DNA from: an uncultured Archangium sp.
GTDB lineage: Bacteria; Myxococcota; Myxococcia; Myxococcales; Myxococcaceae
Assembly: GCA_903905455.1 (NCBI GenBank)
Contig: CAIVGN010000157.1
Coordinates: 1-64,000, forward strand
Direction: 5' to 3'
DNA length: 64,000 bases
The position numbers and the translations under genes are program-made. Positions 41,634 to 55,490 of this stretch are shown here, in pieces. The notes under the pieces are model-generated. The model did no database searches. It worked only from the letters and a program-made list of their open reading frames with translations, and was not told the DNA's origin. The number at the start of each line of letters is the position of its first letter. Positions within the stretch are counted from its first letter, which is position 1.

Positions 41634-44030
41634 GTGATTTCGCGTCTCTTCGTCATGCTGGCTTTCGTGTTGGTGGTCGCTTCGGCGGCCCCGCTCACGG
41701 CGCGCGCGCAGCTCCTCGACACGCCGGTGCGCGAAGAGGCTGACCGCATCACCGAGATCCGCGTCGAGGGGAACCGCCGGGTCGAAGCCGCGGCCATCGC
41801 CCGCTCGCTCAAGCAGAAGGTCGGCGAGCTCTTCGACCCCTCGCGCACCTCCGACGACCTGCGAGCGCTGTGGGCGCTCAAGTACTTCAACGACCTCCAG
41901 TTGCTGGTGCAGCGCACGCCCACGGGCATCGCCTACGTGGTGCGCGTCAGCGAGAAGCCCGCGGTTCGCTCGGTGCAACTCTCGGGCAACGACGAGCTCT
42001 CGAAGGACGACTTCAAGGACGTCATCGACATCAAGGCGTTCACCATCCTCGACGTCGCGGCCATCAAGCGGAACGAGAAGAAGATCCAGGAGAAGTACGT
42101 CGAGAAGGGCTTCTTCCTCGCCGAGGTGACCCACACCCTCAAGCCCGTCGGTGAAGACGGCAACGAGGTCGACCTGGTGTTCGTGATGAACGAGCACGCC
42201 AAGGTGATGGTGAAGGAAGTCGTCTTCCTGGGCGCCAACAAGGTGCCGGTGGAAGAGCTCAAGGCCGTGATGGCGACGCAGGAGGGCGGCTACCTCTCGT
42301 TCCTCACCAGCCAGGGCACGTACCGCGAGGAGATGTTCCAGCGCGATCTCCAGGTCATCCAGATGGCCTACTTCGACCGCGGCTACATCAACATCCGCGT
42401 CGACAAGCCCATCGTCACGCTGTCCCCCGACAAGCGCTTCATCACCATCACCCTGCGCGTCGAAGAGGGCGAGAGCTACAAGGTCGGCAAGCTCGACTTC
42501 TCCGGGGACCTGCTCGTCAGCAAGGAGATCCTCCACCGGCTGATGACCTCGAAGGAGCAGACGACCTTCAACCGCTCGCTGCTGGCCAAGGACATCCAGG
42601 CGATCACCGACGTCTATTACGACTCGGGCCACGCCTACGCGAACATCACGCCCGTCACCGCGGTGAACGCCGAAGAGAAGACCATCGACCTGACCTTCGA
42701 CGTCCAGAAGGGCCCCAAGGTCTACATCGAGCGCATCGACATCGTCGGCAACACCAAGACGCGCGACAAGGTCATCCGCCGGCAGTTGCGCGTGTTCGAA
42801 GGCGAGCTCTTCAGCGGCACCGGCATGCGCCGCTCGAAGGAGAAGGCCACGGCCCTCGGCTTCTTCGAGACGGTGGAAGTCACCCACAAGCCCGGCAGTG
42901 ACGGCGAGCACGTGGTGGTGCAGGTCGAGGTGAAGGAGAAGTCGACCGGCACCTTCCAGGTCGGCCTCGGGTTCTCCAACGTCGAGAGCTTCATCTTCAC
43001 CGCGCAGGTCGCGCAGCAGAACTTCCTCGGGTGGGGCCAGTCGGTCTCCGCCAGCGCCCAGCTGTCGGGCCTGCGCAGCTTCTTCCAGCTCAGCTACTTC
43101 GACCCCTACTTCCTCGACACGAACTTCATCTTCAGCGTCGACGCGTACCGCACCCAGCTCGACTACTTCGGCTTCGTGCGCGACGCCTTCGGCGGCACCG
43201 CCAGCCTCGGCTACTACGTGGTCGCCGACGAGATGAGCGTCAACCTCGGGTACACCTACGAGAACGTGAACGTGCAGACCGGGAGCCAGTCCACCGGCAC
43301 CCCGCTCGCCGGCCAATACCGCAGCGGCACCACCAGCGCGCTGCGCGCCTCGTGGACGTGGGACAAGCGCAACAACCGGCTCTTCGCCTCGAGCGGCTGG
43401 CTCTCGTTCGTCTCGGTCGAGACGGCGCCCAGCTTCCTCAACTCGGCCGACCCGACCAAGCAGTACAACTTCAACCGCTACACCGCGTACCAGCGCGTCT
43501 ACTTCCCGCTGCCGTTCGGCGCGGTGTTCAAGATGAACCTCCAGGTCGGCTACGTGCAGGAGCACTTCCCCGGAGACGCGGACCGCCAGCTGCCCATCAG
43601 CGAGCTCTATTTCCTCGGCGGCATCACCACCATTCGCGGCTACCCCCTGCGCCAGGTCGCGCCGTCGCAGTTGGTGGGCAACGCGGTCACGCCGGACTCG
43701 AGCGTCACCAACCTGCGCGTCGGCGGCAACAAGCAGGTCATCTTCAACGCGGAGCTCGAGATCCCCATCCTCGAGAAGGTCGGCATTCGCGGCGTGGTGT
43801 TCTTCGACGCCGGCAACGCCTTCGGCCGCAACGCGAACTTCTTCGAGATCCCCAAGGGTGACGCCCTCGAGCCGCTCAAGCTGCCGCTGGGCCTGCTGTA
43901 CTCCGTGGGCTTCGGCATCCGCTGGTTCTCGCCCATCGGCCCGCTGCGCTTCGAGTGGGGCATCCCGCTCACGCGTCGCCCCGGCGATCAGCCGATCCAG
44001 TTCGAGTTCACCATCGGCAACTCGTTCTAA
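41634..44030 (+). CDS. bamA: outer membrane protein assembly factor BamA
   Basis: 798 residues from GTG 41634 with a signal peptide (LFVMLAFVLVVASAAPLTARA). Five POTRA domains span about 36-430 (e.g. ITEIRVEGNRRVEAAAIARS; KVYIERIDIVGNTKTRDKVI), followed by a 16-strand barrel ending in Phe (FEFTIGNSF), as required for outer-membrane insertion. The loop-6 motif is IRGYPLR, near 668. It folds beta-barrel proteins into the outer membrane. It follows lolD, and its stop overlaps the stop of the FHA gene on the other strand. Confidence 0.95.
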   Translation: MISRLFVMLAFVLVVASAAPLTARAQLLDTPVREEADRITEIRVEGNRRVEAAAIARSLKQKVGELFDPSRTSDDLRALWALKYFNDLQLLVQRTPTGIAYVVRVSEKPAVRSVQLSGNDELSKDDFKDVIDIKAFTILDVAAIKRNEKKIQEKYVEKGFFLAEVTHTLKPVGEDGNEVDLVFVMNEHAKVMVKEVVFLGANKVPVEELKAVMATQEGGYLSFLTSQGTYREEMFQRDLQVIQMAYFDRGYINIRVDKPIVTLSPDKRFITITLRVEEGESYKVGKLDFSGDLLVSKEILHRLMTSKEQTTFNRSLLAKDIQAITDVYYDSGHAYANITPVTAVNAEEKTIDLTFDVQKGPKVYIERIDIVGNTKTRDKVIRRQLRVFEGELFSGTGMRRSKEKATALGFFETVEVTHKPGSDGEHVVVQVEVKEKSTGTFQVGLGFSNVESFIFTAQVAQQNFLGWGQSVSASAQLSGLRSFFQLSYFDPYFLDTNFIFSVDAYRTQLDYFGFVRDAFGGTASLGYYVVADEMSVNLGYTYENVNVQTGSQSTGTPLAGQYRSGTTSALRASWTWDKRNNRLFASSGWLSFVSVETAPSFLNSADPTKQYNFNRYTAYQRVYFPLPFGAVFKMNLQVGYVQEHFPGDADRQLPISELYFLGGITTIRGYPLRQVAPSQLVGNAVTPDSSVTNLRVGGNKQVIFNAELEIPILEKVGIRGVVFFDAGNAFGRNANFFEIPKGDALEPLKLPLGLLYSVGFGIRWFSPIGPLRFEWGIPLTRRPGDQPIQFEFTIGNSF

Positions 44031-44887
44031 GCGAGCACCAGCAGCGCCGCGCCCAGGCCCAGCAGGGTGAGCGCGACGCCGGCGCTCATCAGCACCGTCT
44101 CGAAGCGCACCTTCGGTCCAGGCACCTCCAGGTGGGCCGCGGGTTCGGCGGCGCTGGGGGCGGGCAGGGGCACGTTCCCCAGGCCTGGCGCCGAGGCAGG
44201 CACGAAGGTGTGCTCCTCGGGCGCGCGCTCGGCGCCGTCGAAGCGCAGCACCGTCTGCCCCACCTCGATGACGTCACCGGTGCGGAGCACCACGTCTCGC
44301 TTGAGCAGGCGGCCGTTCACGTAGACCCCGTTCATCGACGAGGTGACCGGCTCGAGCACGTGATCTCGTTGCTGGCGAAAGAGGCGGGCGTGGCGGCGGC
44401 TCACCGCGCGGTCGCGAATGCGCACCGCCGAGTCGTCGGCGCGCCCGATGAAGTTCTCCTCGAAGGGCAAGGGGAAGGTGCGGCCCTGGTCGAGGCCGGT
44501 GACGCACATCAGCGACGCGGCCCGGGTGTCTTGCGGTGCGATGTCGCCGGCGAGCAACTCCTGGGCGACGAAGGCCGTGCCCACCAGCTTGCGTGACTCG
44601 CGCCTCTTCTCATCGACCACCCGCCGCAGGATGACGTCGTTGGGCAGCTTGAGGTCTTCACCCTCGAGCAGCAGCCGGGGCACCCGCGCCGGGAACAGCG
44701 CCTGGCCGATGCGCACCGAGCGCTGGGCCGTGACGCTCAGCTGGGCGCCGTCGAGCTCGAGGCTCAACAGGCCGTGGGGCAGCCCGGCGAGGCAGATGCC
44801 GTCGCTCTCGGCCCCGCCCACCGTCACCACGCCGTCGAGCAGGTCGACCTGGGTCGGCTCCTCGTTCCAGATGATCTCGATGCGCAT
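44027..44887 (-). CDS. FHA-domain protein with C-terminal membrane anchor
   Basis: 286 residues from ATG 44887. An N-terminal FHA-like half (RIEIIWNEEPTQVDLLDGVV) and a clear second FHA domain (about 135-225; FIGRADDSAVRIRDRAVSRR, HARLFRQ, SMNGVYVNGRLL) which binds phosphothreonine peptides. A Pro/Ala-rich linker leads to one membrane helix at the C-terminus (LMSAGVALTLLGLGAALLVL). It probably tethers kinase-phosphorylated partners at the inner membrane. Its start is divergent from the lipoprotein gene at 44993. Confidence 0.83.
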   Translation of the reverse strand: MRIEIIWNEEPTQVDLLDGVVTVGGAESDGICLAGLPHGLLSLELDGAQLSVTAQRSVRIGQALFPARVPRLLLEGEDLKLPNDVILRRVVDEKRRESRKLVGTAFVAQELLAGDIAPQDTRAASLMCVTGLDQGRTFPLPFEENFIGRADDSAVRIRDRAVSRRHARLFRQQRDHVLEPVTSSMNGVYVNGRLLKRDVVLRTGDVIEVGQTVLRFDGAERAPEEHTFVPASAPGLGNVPLPAPSAAEPAAHLEVPGPKVRFETVLMSAGVALTLLGLGAALLVLA

Positions 44888-44992
44888 GCGCGCGCGGGAG
44901 AGCACGGTTGATGCCGTCGGCAAGCCCTTGATCTGCTTCGGGTCATGTTCCCGAGACCGTCCGCGGCGGGAGCGCGTAGTCTCCCGGCCCCG

Positions 44993-46213
44993 ATGCGTCT
45001 GACTCTCCTTTCGATGCTGGTGGCGCTGGCCCTGGCCGGTTGCCGTGACGAACAAGCAGGGCCCAAGCCGAAGGGGGCCCGCGCGCCCGCGCCGGCCCAG
45101 GGGGGCGCAGGGCAGGGCGTCCGCACCCTCGACGCGGCCCCCACCGCCTTCACCCACCCCAGCGGCGCCACGTGGGCCGGCGGGGCGGTGACGTACCTGG
45201 GCTCCATTCTCGAGCCCGCGAAGCCGACGCCCGGCCAGAGCGTGACCCTACGGCACTACTTCCGCGCCGACGCGCCGGTCCAGGGCCCGTGGCGCTTCTT
45301 CCTCCACGTGATGGACGAGTCGACCAGGCAGCAGGTCGGCAACCTCGATCACGAGCTGCAGAATGGCGCCGCGCCCCTCGGCTCGTGGCCGCAGGGGAAG
45401 ATCATCGAGGACGTACACAGCTTCCAGATGCCCAACTTCCAGGGCGCGCTGCGGCTGTACCTGGGCTTCTGGAGCGATCGCGGCCGCCTGCCCATCGACA
45501 CCGCGGCCCTCTCCGACGGCGACGGTCGCGTGCTGGGCCCGAAGATCGAAGGGCCCCAGGTGGCGCTGCCCGAGTACGCCACGGTGCACGCCAGCAAGCC
45601 CCCGGTCATCGACGGCAAGCTCGACGACGCGGTGTGGTTGAGCGCGAAGGAACAGCCGCTGACCCGCAGCTTCGACGGCAGCCCGGTCACCCGGAAGACG
45701 ACCTTCCGCATCTTGTGGGACGAGACCAACCTCTACGTCGCCTTCCGCTCCGAGGACCCCGACGTCTGGGGCACGCTGCTCAAGAAGGACGACCCCATCT
45801 ACAACGAGGAGTGCGTGGAGGTGTTCCTGGACGCCGACGGTGACGGCCGCACCTACAACGAGCTGCAGGTCTCGCCGCACAACGTGAACTTCGACGCGAG
45901 CTTCGTGGCCCGCCGCAGCGACCTCGCCGAGGCCATGAAGTGGGAGTCGGGCATGAAGACCGCCGTCTTCATCAAGGGCACCCTCGACGACGACTCCGAC
46001 ACCGACGAGTACTGGACGGCGGAGATGCAGATCCCCATCGCGTCCCTCAACTCCGTGCCGCACCCGCCCCAGAAGGGCGATCGCTGGCGCTTCAACGCCT
46101 ACCGCCTCGAGCACATCGCCCGGCGCACCAACGTCGAGGGGCAGTCGTTCTCGCCCCTCTTCGTCGGCGACTTCCACGCCCTGCCGCGGTTCGGGTGGCT
46201 GGTCTTCCAGTAA
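44993..46213 (+). CDS. lipoprotein with family-9 carbohydrate-binding-like domain
   Basis: 406 residues from ATG 44993, with a lipoprotein signal (SMLVALALAGC, Cys17). After a Pro/Ala/Gly linker comes a beta-rich region (VTYLGSILEPAKPTPGQSVT; GPWRFFLHVMD) and from about 200 a CBM9-like domain: SKPPVIDGKLDDAVWLSAKE, then RILWDETNLYVAFRSEDPDV, EECVEVFLDADGDGRTYNEL, and EYWTAEMQIPIASL. Such domains bind sugars or cell-wall material, or serve as adhesion modules; no catalytic domain is seen. It ends convergently with glgP, 25 bases apart. Confidence 0.83.
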   Translation: MRLTLLSMLVALALAGCRDEQAGPKPKGARAPAPAQGGAGQGVRTLDAAPTAFTHPSGATWAGGAVTYLGSILEPAKPTPGQSVTLRHYFRADAPVQGPWRFFLHVMDESTRQQVGNLDHELQNGAAPLGSWPQGKIIEDVHSFQMPNFQGALRLYLGFWSDRGRLPIDTAALSDGDGRVLGPKIEGPQVALPEYATVHASKPPVIDGKLDDAVWLSAKEQPLTRSFDGSPVTRKTTFRILWDETNLYVAFRSEDPDVWGTLLKKDDPIYNEECVEVFLDADGDGRTYNELQVSPHNVNFDASFVARRSDLAEAMKWESGMKTAVFIKGTLDDDSDTDEYWTAEMQIPIASLNSVPHPPQKGDRWRFNAYRLEHIARRTNVEGQSFSPLFVGDFHALPRFGWLVFQ

Positions 46214-46238
46214 CCAGCCCCCCTCAGCGGCCTGTTCG

Positions 46239-48698
<2,460 letters not shown>

Positions 48699-48736
48699 GG
48701 TGGTGCTTTAGTTCACCCCCGGCCCAACCCAAATCT

Positions 48737-49888
48737 CTACTTCGTGCCGAACGCCGCCATCGGCCGCGCGGTCAGACGCGCTGCGGCATCGGCGATCTGC
48801 TGCTGGAAGTCTTGCATCAGCTGCTTCGGGAGCGGATCGGCCCGGGGGAAGTTCTGGTTGAGCGGGTTGACCCAGTTGCCGCCGCGCTTGAGCCCGAAGT
48901 GCAGGTGGGGGCCGGTGGTGAGCTTGCCGGTGTTGCCCGACTCGGCGAGCACCATCTTCTGCGGCACGCGCTCGCCCGGGTGCACGAGGATCTTCGAGAG
49001 GTGCATGTAACAACTCTCGAAGCTCATCACGTGCTTGACGCACACCACGTTGCCGCCGCCTTCGTCCCACCCCGCGCGGACCACGGTGCCGTCGGAGACG
49101 GCCCACACCGGCGTGCCCGCGGGCGCGTGGTAGTCGACGCCGTTGTGGTTGCCCACGTAGTTGAGCACCGGGTGAAACCGGCTCCCGAAGCCGCTGGTGA
49201 CGGTGGCATACTTGAGCGGTGACTTGAGGAACGTCTTGCGCGCCGACAGCCCGTCCTCGGTGAAGAAGGTCTCGGTGCCGTCGGGCAGCTTGTAGCGGAA
49301 CGACTTCTTGGTCCCCACCGAGCTGCCCACGTACTCCGCGGCGAGCACGCGGCCGTATTCGAGGGTGCGCCCCTTGTGCAGCACCTTCTCGACGACCGCG
49401 CGCATGCGATCGCCCTTCTGCACGTCGCGGTAGAAGTCCACGTCCCAGGCGAAGACGTCCGAGAGGGTGACGGCGATGTCGGGGCGTTCCCCGGCGGCGA
49501 TGGCGGCGTCCCACACGTTCGACTCCACGGTGAGCTCCACGGTGTCCACGCGCTGCTCGCGCTCGATCTCCCGCTTGCGGCCGATGTAGCGATCGCCGTC
49601 GCGGCGCACCTGCCACTCGGTCAGCAGGCTGCGGCGGTAGTCGAGCACGTCGAGCTGCCCGTGGCTGAAGACGAGCCGCAGCTGGTCCCCGGGGCGCGCC
49701 TTCTTGAAGTTGAACTCGGCCGCCGAGAGGGCGCCGTGGAGCGCGGTGACCGTGCCCTCATCGAGGCCCGCGTCGTACAGCGCCTTGGCCACGGTCTGGT
49801 TCTTTTCGAGGCGGCGATTCTTGACGAGGGTGGAGTCTTGCGCGGAACACAGCAGCCCCACGAGGGCGACGACCAGCATGTGGCTCAC
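48737..49888 (-). CDS. M23-family peptidase (peptidoglycan endopeptidase type)
   Basis: 383 residues with a signal peptide (MLVVALVGLLCSA). The C-terminal LytM/M23 domain (about 230-350) has the zinc-binding pattern: SGFGSRFHPVLNYVGNHNGV, NHNGVDYHAPAGTPV and HLHFG, with both metal histidines and Asp intact. The N-terminal 200 residues form a LysM-like/opacity-associated region (VKNRRLEKNQTVAKALYDAG). It should cleave peptide cross-links in the cell wall, or act as an activator if the site is inactive; the ligands argue for activity. Confidence 0.88.
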   Translation of the reverse strand: MSHMLVVALVGLLCSAQDSTLVKNRRLEKNQTVAKALYDAGLDEGTVTALHGALSAAEFNFKKARPGDQLRLVFSHGQLDVLDYRRSLLTEWQVRRDGDRYIGRKREIEREQRVDTVELTVESNVWDAAIAAGERPDIAVTLSDVFAWDVDFYRDVQKGDRMRAVVEKVLHKGRTLEYGRVLAAEYVGSSVGTKKSFRYKLPDGTETFFTEDGLSARKTFLKSPLKYATVTSGFGSRFHPVLNYVGNHNGVDYHAPAGTPVWAVSDGTVVRAGWDEGGGNVVCVKHVMSFESCYMHLSKILVHPGERVPQKMVLAESGNTGKLTTGPHLHFGLKRGGNWVNPLNQNFPRADPLPKQLMQDFQQQIADAAARLTARPMAAFGTK

Positions 49889-49905
49889 TGTAGCCGACCG
49901 GGTCG

Positions 49906-50421
49906 TCAGGTCAGGCTTTGAGACTGCTTTTCACGCGACTGCTTGTGGCGCTGGTACTCGGCCCAGGCCGCCTCGGCGTCGGCCAGCCACTGCTCGACCA
50001 TCGGCATCGACACGTCGACGGGGAGCGGGGCGGCGTCTTGCGGCTCTTCAGGCGACTCGAGGAGGACCGGGTGCGAGGTCTCACCATTGCGCACCTCGAT
50101 GCGCCCATCGTCGGGGCTCTCCGGCGACCAGCGCATCTGGGCTTCGAGATCGCCCTCATAGAGCTGCATCAGCAGTCCCACCACGTCGCGGAAGAAGCGA
50201 CCCTGCGGGTCGTCCTTGAGCTCGATGGCGCACAGGTAGGCCACCTCGCCCTCGACCTCGAAGTGCACCTCGCAGCCGGGCTGCTCGCAGGCCAGCGTCA
50301 GGTGCTCCCCATGTCGGTGGAGCGAACACCCCAACTCGCGGGGGAGGTGCTCGAAGTCCTCGACCGGCACTTCGAGCGCGCACGTCGTCACTTCCAGGCT
50401 GCTGAGGAGAGGGGCACTCAC
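49906..50421 (-). CDS. hypothetical protein in the prkA-spoVR block
   Basis: 171 residues from GTG 50421 (no ATG nearby; start uncertain). No signal peptide. It has two cysteines in ACEQPGCEV and two-layer strand patterns (EHLTLACEQPG, VHFEVEGEVAYLCAIELKD), then an acidic tail and a helical, charged C-terminus (AWAEYQRHKQSREKQSQ). I do not recognise the family. Downstream of spoVR by 41 bases and upstream of the M23 gene by 17, so probably in the same transcript. Confidence 0.6.
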   Translation of the reverse strand: MSAPLLSSLEVTTCALEVPVEDFEHLPRELGCSLHRHGEHLTLACEQPGCEVHFEVEGEVAYLCAIELKDDPQGRFFRDVVGLLMQLYEGDLEAQMRWSPESPDDGRIEVRNGETSHPVLLESPEEPQDAAPLPVDVSMPMVEQWLADAEAAWAEYQRHKQSREKQSQSLT

Positions 50422-50462
50422 AGGGAAATCAGTAATGGACCTCTCGTAGGCGCGCCGCGCTT

Positions 50463-51950
50463 TTAGAGGTCGACCTTCTTCTCGGTGAACTGCTGGCCGT
50501 CGTGGCGCATCAGCAGCCCCTTGCCCTCGGCGCGCGTCAGGATTGCGACGGGGCGCTTCCACAGCGACTGGAGGTTCTTGAGGGTCTCCCGGGCGTAGCC
50601 GGGGTCGAGGTCGGCGCCGTCGTGCTTGTGGGCCAGCACCAGCTCGCCCTTGTTGTCGGCGTTGGCGTCGATGACGTCGATGACCGGCTGGCCGAAGTTG
50701 GTGAGCGACGACAGCAGCTTGTGCTTCACCTTCTTGAACTCGCGGGTGGCGATCTCCCAGGTGTTCTTCTTGTCGTTGAAGTCGAACACGAAGAGCTTCT
50801 GCTCGAGCGCGAACTCCGGGGTGAGGAAGGCGTCGATGAAGGTGATGTCGTTGTAGTGCTTGCGCACCTCGAAGATCTTCTCGCGGCCCGCGCCGAGGTT
50901 CTTGTCCCAGGTGCGGCGCAGGCGGAAGTCGTCACACTCTTCCCATTCCTTGCCGAAGCGGCCCTTGTTCCAGCGCTCCTCGATGTCGCGGTACAGCTCG
51001 ATGCCCAGCTTGTAGGGGTTCAGCTTGCCCTTCTGGGTGGCCATCGTTCCGGAGTGGTGATCGGCGTAGTCGATGATCTCGTGGTCCTTCAGGGCCCTGG
51101 TGGTCATGATCGTCGAGTGCCAGTAGCTGGCCCACCCCTCGTTCATGATCTTGGTCTGTGCCTGGGGCGCGAAGTAGTAGGCCTCCTCGCGCACGATGCT
51201 CAGGATGTCGTGCTCCCAGTCTTCCAGCGGCGCGTGCTCGAGCAGGAAGGCGAGCACGTCGCGCTGGGGCCGCTCGGGGAACTTCTTCTGCAGCAGGTTC
51301 TGGGCGTCGACCTTCTTCTGCTGCGAGGTCACGAACTCGGCCGGGTTCATGTACGGCCGCATGTAGTCCTTGTCCACGCGGATGCCCTCGGCGCGGACGT
51401 TCTGCTGTTCCTTCTCGACCTTGGGGTCGGGGTTGCGCCGGATGTGTGGCGCGTACTGGTCCACCAGGTTCTCCAGCGAAAGCGCGAGATCGATGAAATC
51501 TTCGATCTTCTCGACGCCCACCTTGTCGATCCACCGGCGCACGCGCGTCGCGTGGTTCGCCATCTGGTCGACCATCTTCCGGTTGGTGAACTTGAAGGTG
51601 AAGTTGTTCTTGAAGAAGTCGTTGTGGCCGTAGACGTGGGCCATCACCAGCTTCTGGTCGACCTCGGCGTTGGCCTCCAGCAGGTAGGCGAAGCAGGGGT
51701 CGTTGTTGATCACCAGCTCGTAGATCTTCGACAGCCCGTACTCCGACGACTTGGCGAGCTGCTCGTATTCCATGCCCCAGCGCCAGTGCGGGTAGCGCGT
51801 GGGGAAGCCGCCGTAGGCAGCGACCATGTTGAGCTCGTCGGTGCTGAGCACTTCGAAGACCTGCTCGAAGAAGTCGAGGCCGAAGGCCCGGGCGTAGCCC
51901 TCGATCTCCGTCTTGAGGTCCTGCAGCCGTGGGGTGAGTGACTTGGGCAT
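50463..51950 (-). CDS. spoVR: SpoVR family protein
   Basis: 495 residues, the standard length. Family marks: FGLDFFEQVFEVLSTDELN near the start, YGGFPTRYPHWRWGMEYEQL, VINNDPCFAYLLEANAEVDQ, MAHVYGHNDFFKNN. No signal peptide or membrane segment. SpoVR was named for Bacillus spore cortex formation; in other bacteria it accompanies PrkA and YeaH and acts in starvation or development, with recent work suggesting a role in cell-wall-related stasis. Here it is the fourth gene of the prkA operon. Confidence 0.93.
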   Translation of the reverse strand: MPKSLTPRLQDLKTEIEGYARAFGLDFFEQVFEVLSTDELNMVAAYGGFPTRYPHWRWGMEYEQLAKSSEYGLSKIYELVINNDPCFAYLLEANAEVDQKLVMAHVYGHNDFFKNNFTFKFTNRKMVDQMANHATRVRRWIDKVGVEKIEDFIDLALSLENLVDQYAPHIRRNPDPKVEKEQQNVRAEGIRVDKDYMRPYMNPAEFVTSQQKKVDAQNLLQKKFPERPQRDVLAFLLEHAPLEDWEHDILSIVREEAYYFAPQAQTKIMNEGWASYWHSTIMTTRALKDHEIIDYADHHSGTMATQKGKLNPYKLGIELYRDIEERWNKGRFGKEWEECDDFRLRRTWDKNLGAGREKIFEVRKHYNDITFIDAFLTPEFALEQKLFVFDFNDKKNTWEIATREFKKVKHKLLSSLTNFGQPVIDVIDANADNKGELVLAHKHDGADLDPGYARETLKNLQSLWKRPVAILTRAEGKGLLMRHDGQQFTEKKVDL

Positions 51951-51953
51951 GGC

Positions 51954-52199
51954 CTAGGGGTGCGCGCCTTCCGCGGAGAGGCGGTTCAACACCAGCCGCC
52001 GATCGGTTTCAGTGGTGACGACGAAGAGCTCGGTCTCGGCGTCGCAGGCCGCGCAGGGGCGCGAGGGCACGACGTCGCGACAGCCGAAGCAGAACACGAA
52101 GGGGAAGGTGGCCCCCTTCACCGAGGCCACCGCGGCCTCGACGGACACCCGCTCGGCCTTGCGGCCCCACAGCCGGGGCAGTTTCAGCAGGCGCATCAT
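51954..52199 (-). CDS. small zinc-ribbon protein embedded in the prkA-yeaH-spoVR operon
   Basis: 81 residues from ATG 52199, overlapping the yeaH stop by four bases (ATGA) and ending three bases before the spoVR start. A basic N-terminus ([15 protein letters not shown]) is followed by a four-cysteine zinc-ribbon: CFGC then CAAC ([20 protein letters not shown]). No signal peptide. Tight coupling on both sides indicates a real gene of the operon; I do not know its family or partner. It may be a structural or regulatory subunit for the PrkA-YeaH-SpoVR group. Confidence 0.75.
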   Translation of the reverse strand: MMRLLKLPRLWGRKAERVSVEAAVASVKGATFPFVFCFGCRDVVPSRPCAACDAETELFVVTTETDRRLVLNRLSAEGAHP

Positions 52200-53305
52200 C
52201 GGCCCTTGCCCAGGAAGTCCTTGATCGAGCCGTAGATGCCGTCCTTGTCGGCGATCTCGCTGAGCGACACCTTGGCGTGGTCGCCGAGGTGCTCGCGCAG
52301 GTCCTTGATGAACTGCCCGCTGCCGTAGGGGGATTCGACCTGGCCGTAGGCGAACTGGTTCACGTCGCCCAGCACGTCGCCCTTCAAGATGTCGATGCAC
52401 TGCCGCGTGTCGTCGGCCGACCAGTTGTCCCCGTCGGAGAAGTGGAACGGGTAGATGTTCCACGAACTCGAGGGGTAGTCGGCCTTGATGATGTCGCGGC
52501 ACAGCTTGTAGGCGCTGGAGATCATCGTGCCGCCCGATTCCCTCGTGTGGAAGAAGGTCTCGCGGTCGACTTCGCGTGCCACGGCGTCGTGGATGATGAA
52601 GCGCGTCTCGATGCCCTTGTATTGAGCCTTGAGCCACGTATCGAGCCAGAAGCTCTCGATGCGCACGATCTCCTTCTGCTCGTCACCCATCGAGCCCGAG
52701 ACGTCCATCATGTAGATGATGACCGCGTTGGTCTCCGGCAGGTTCTCGAGCTTGAAGGTGCGGTAGCGCACGTCCTGCTTGATGGGGATGATGATCGGCT
52801 TGTCGGGGTTGTACGTGCCGGTGGCGATCTGCCGCTTGAGCGCCTCCTTGAAGGTGCGCTTGAAGTGGCGCAGCGACTGCGGCCCGACGTTGTTGATGCC
52901 GGTGTACTTGAGCTTGGTGGTGGAGATCTTCTCGCTGCCGCGGTGCTGGATGTTCGGCAGCTGCAGCTCTTCCCCGAGAATGGCCGCCAGCTCGTCCAGC
53001 GAGATGTCGACCTCGAGCACGTGCTGGCCTTCGCCCTCGCCGGCCTTGCCCTGGCCGTCACCGGGCTGGGGTTCACCCTGCCCGATGGCGTCGCCGGGGT
53101 TGCCCTCGCCCTGGCCCACGCCGCCCTGCCGTGAGCCGTGCTTGAAGTGCGGCACGTCGATGAACGGCACGGGGATGGAGATGAACTCCTTCCCCTTCTT
53201 GCCGAGCATCTCGCCCTGCTGGACGTACTTCTTGAGGTTCTGCTTGATCTTCCCGCGAACGATCGCCTTGAAGCGGCTGTGGTCTTGATCAATGCGCAGG
53301 GCCAC
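52196..53305 (-). CDS. yeaH: YeaH/YhbH family VWA-like protein
   Basis: 369 residues. After an N-terminal helical part ([20 protein letters not shown]) is a Gly/Gln/Pro-rich linker (about 65-95) and from about 195 a VWA-like domain with the metal site DVSGSM and later [11 protein letters not shown]. The family always accompanies PrkA (YeaG). In E. coli yeaG-yeaH-ycgB are co-expressed in nitrogen starvation and stationary phase. Five bases after the prkA stop; overlaps the zinc-ribbon gene. Confidence 0.93.
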   Translation of the reverse strand: MALRIDQDHSRFKAIVRGKIKQNLKKYVQQGEMLGKKGKEFISIPVPFIDVPHFKHGSRQGGVGQGEGNPGDAIGQGEPQPGDGQGKAGEGEGQHVLEVDISLDELAAILGEELQLPNIQHRGSEKISTTKLKYTGINNVGPQSLRHFKRTFKEALKRQIATGTYNPDKPIIIPIKQDVRYRTFKLENLPETNAVIIYMMDVSGSMGDEQKEIVRIESFWLDTWLKAQYKGIETRFIIHDAVAREVDRETFFHTRESGGTMISSAYKLCRDIIKADYPSSSWNIYPFHFSDGDNWSADDTRQCIDILKGDVLGDVNQFAYGQVESPYGSGQFIKDLREHLGDHAKVSLSEIADKDGIYGSIKDFLGKGR

Positions 53306-53310
53306 GACGG

Positions 53311-55371
<2,061 letters not shown>

Positions 55372-55405
55372 TGTCGGTAGGTCCCTTGCCTGGTGATTCG
55401 GTCTC

Positions 55406-55442
55406 CCTCGTCGCGGGTTGTGACCGCGGGTGCAGCACGAGG
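55406..55442 (-). other. nested inverted repeat upstream of prkA
   Basis: CCTCGT (55406-55411) and ACGAGG (55437-55442) flank an inner pair CGCGG/CCGCG. In the transcript this could form a hairpin in the prkA leader, or serve as an operator. It lies 35 to 71 bases before the start codon. Confidence 0.3.
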
Positions 55443-55490
55443 CGAGGAACTGAAACGGAGCAAAGCAGAACGGGGCGCCACGTGACTACG

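Noticed and set aside
55455-55480. TGGCGCCCCGTTCTGC (minus strand) as a sigma-54 promoter for prkA.
   Set aside because: GG and GC are 11 bases apart rather than 10, and the flanks do not match.
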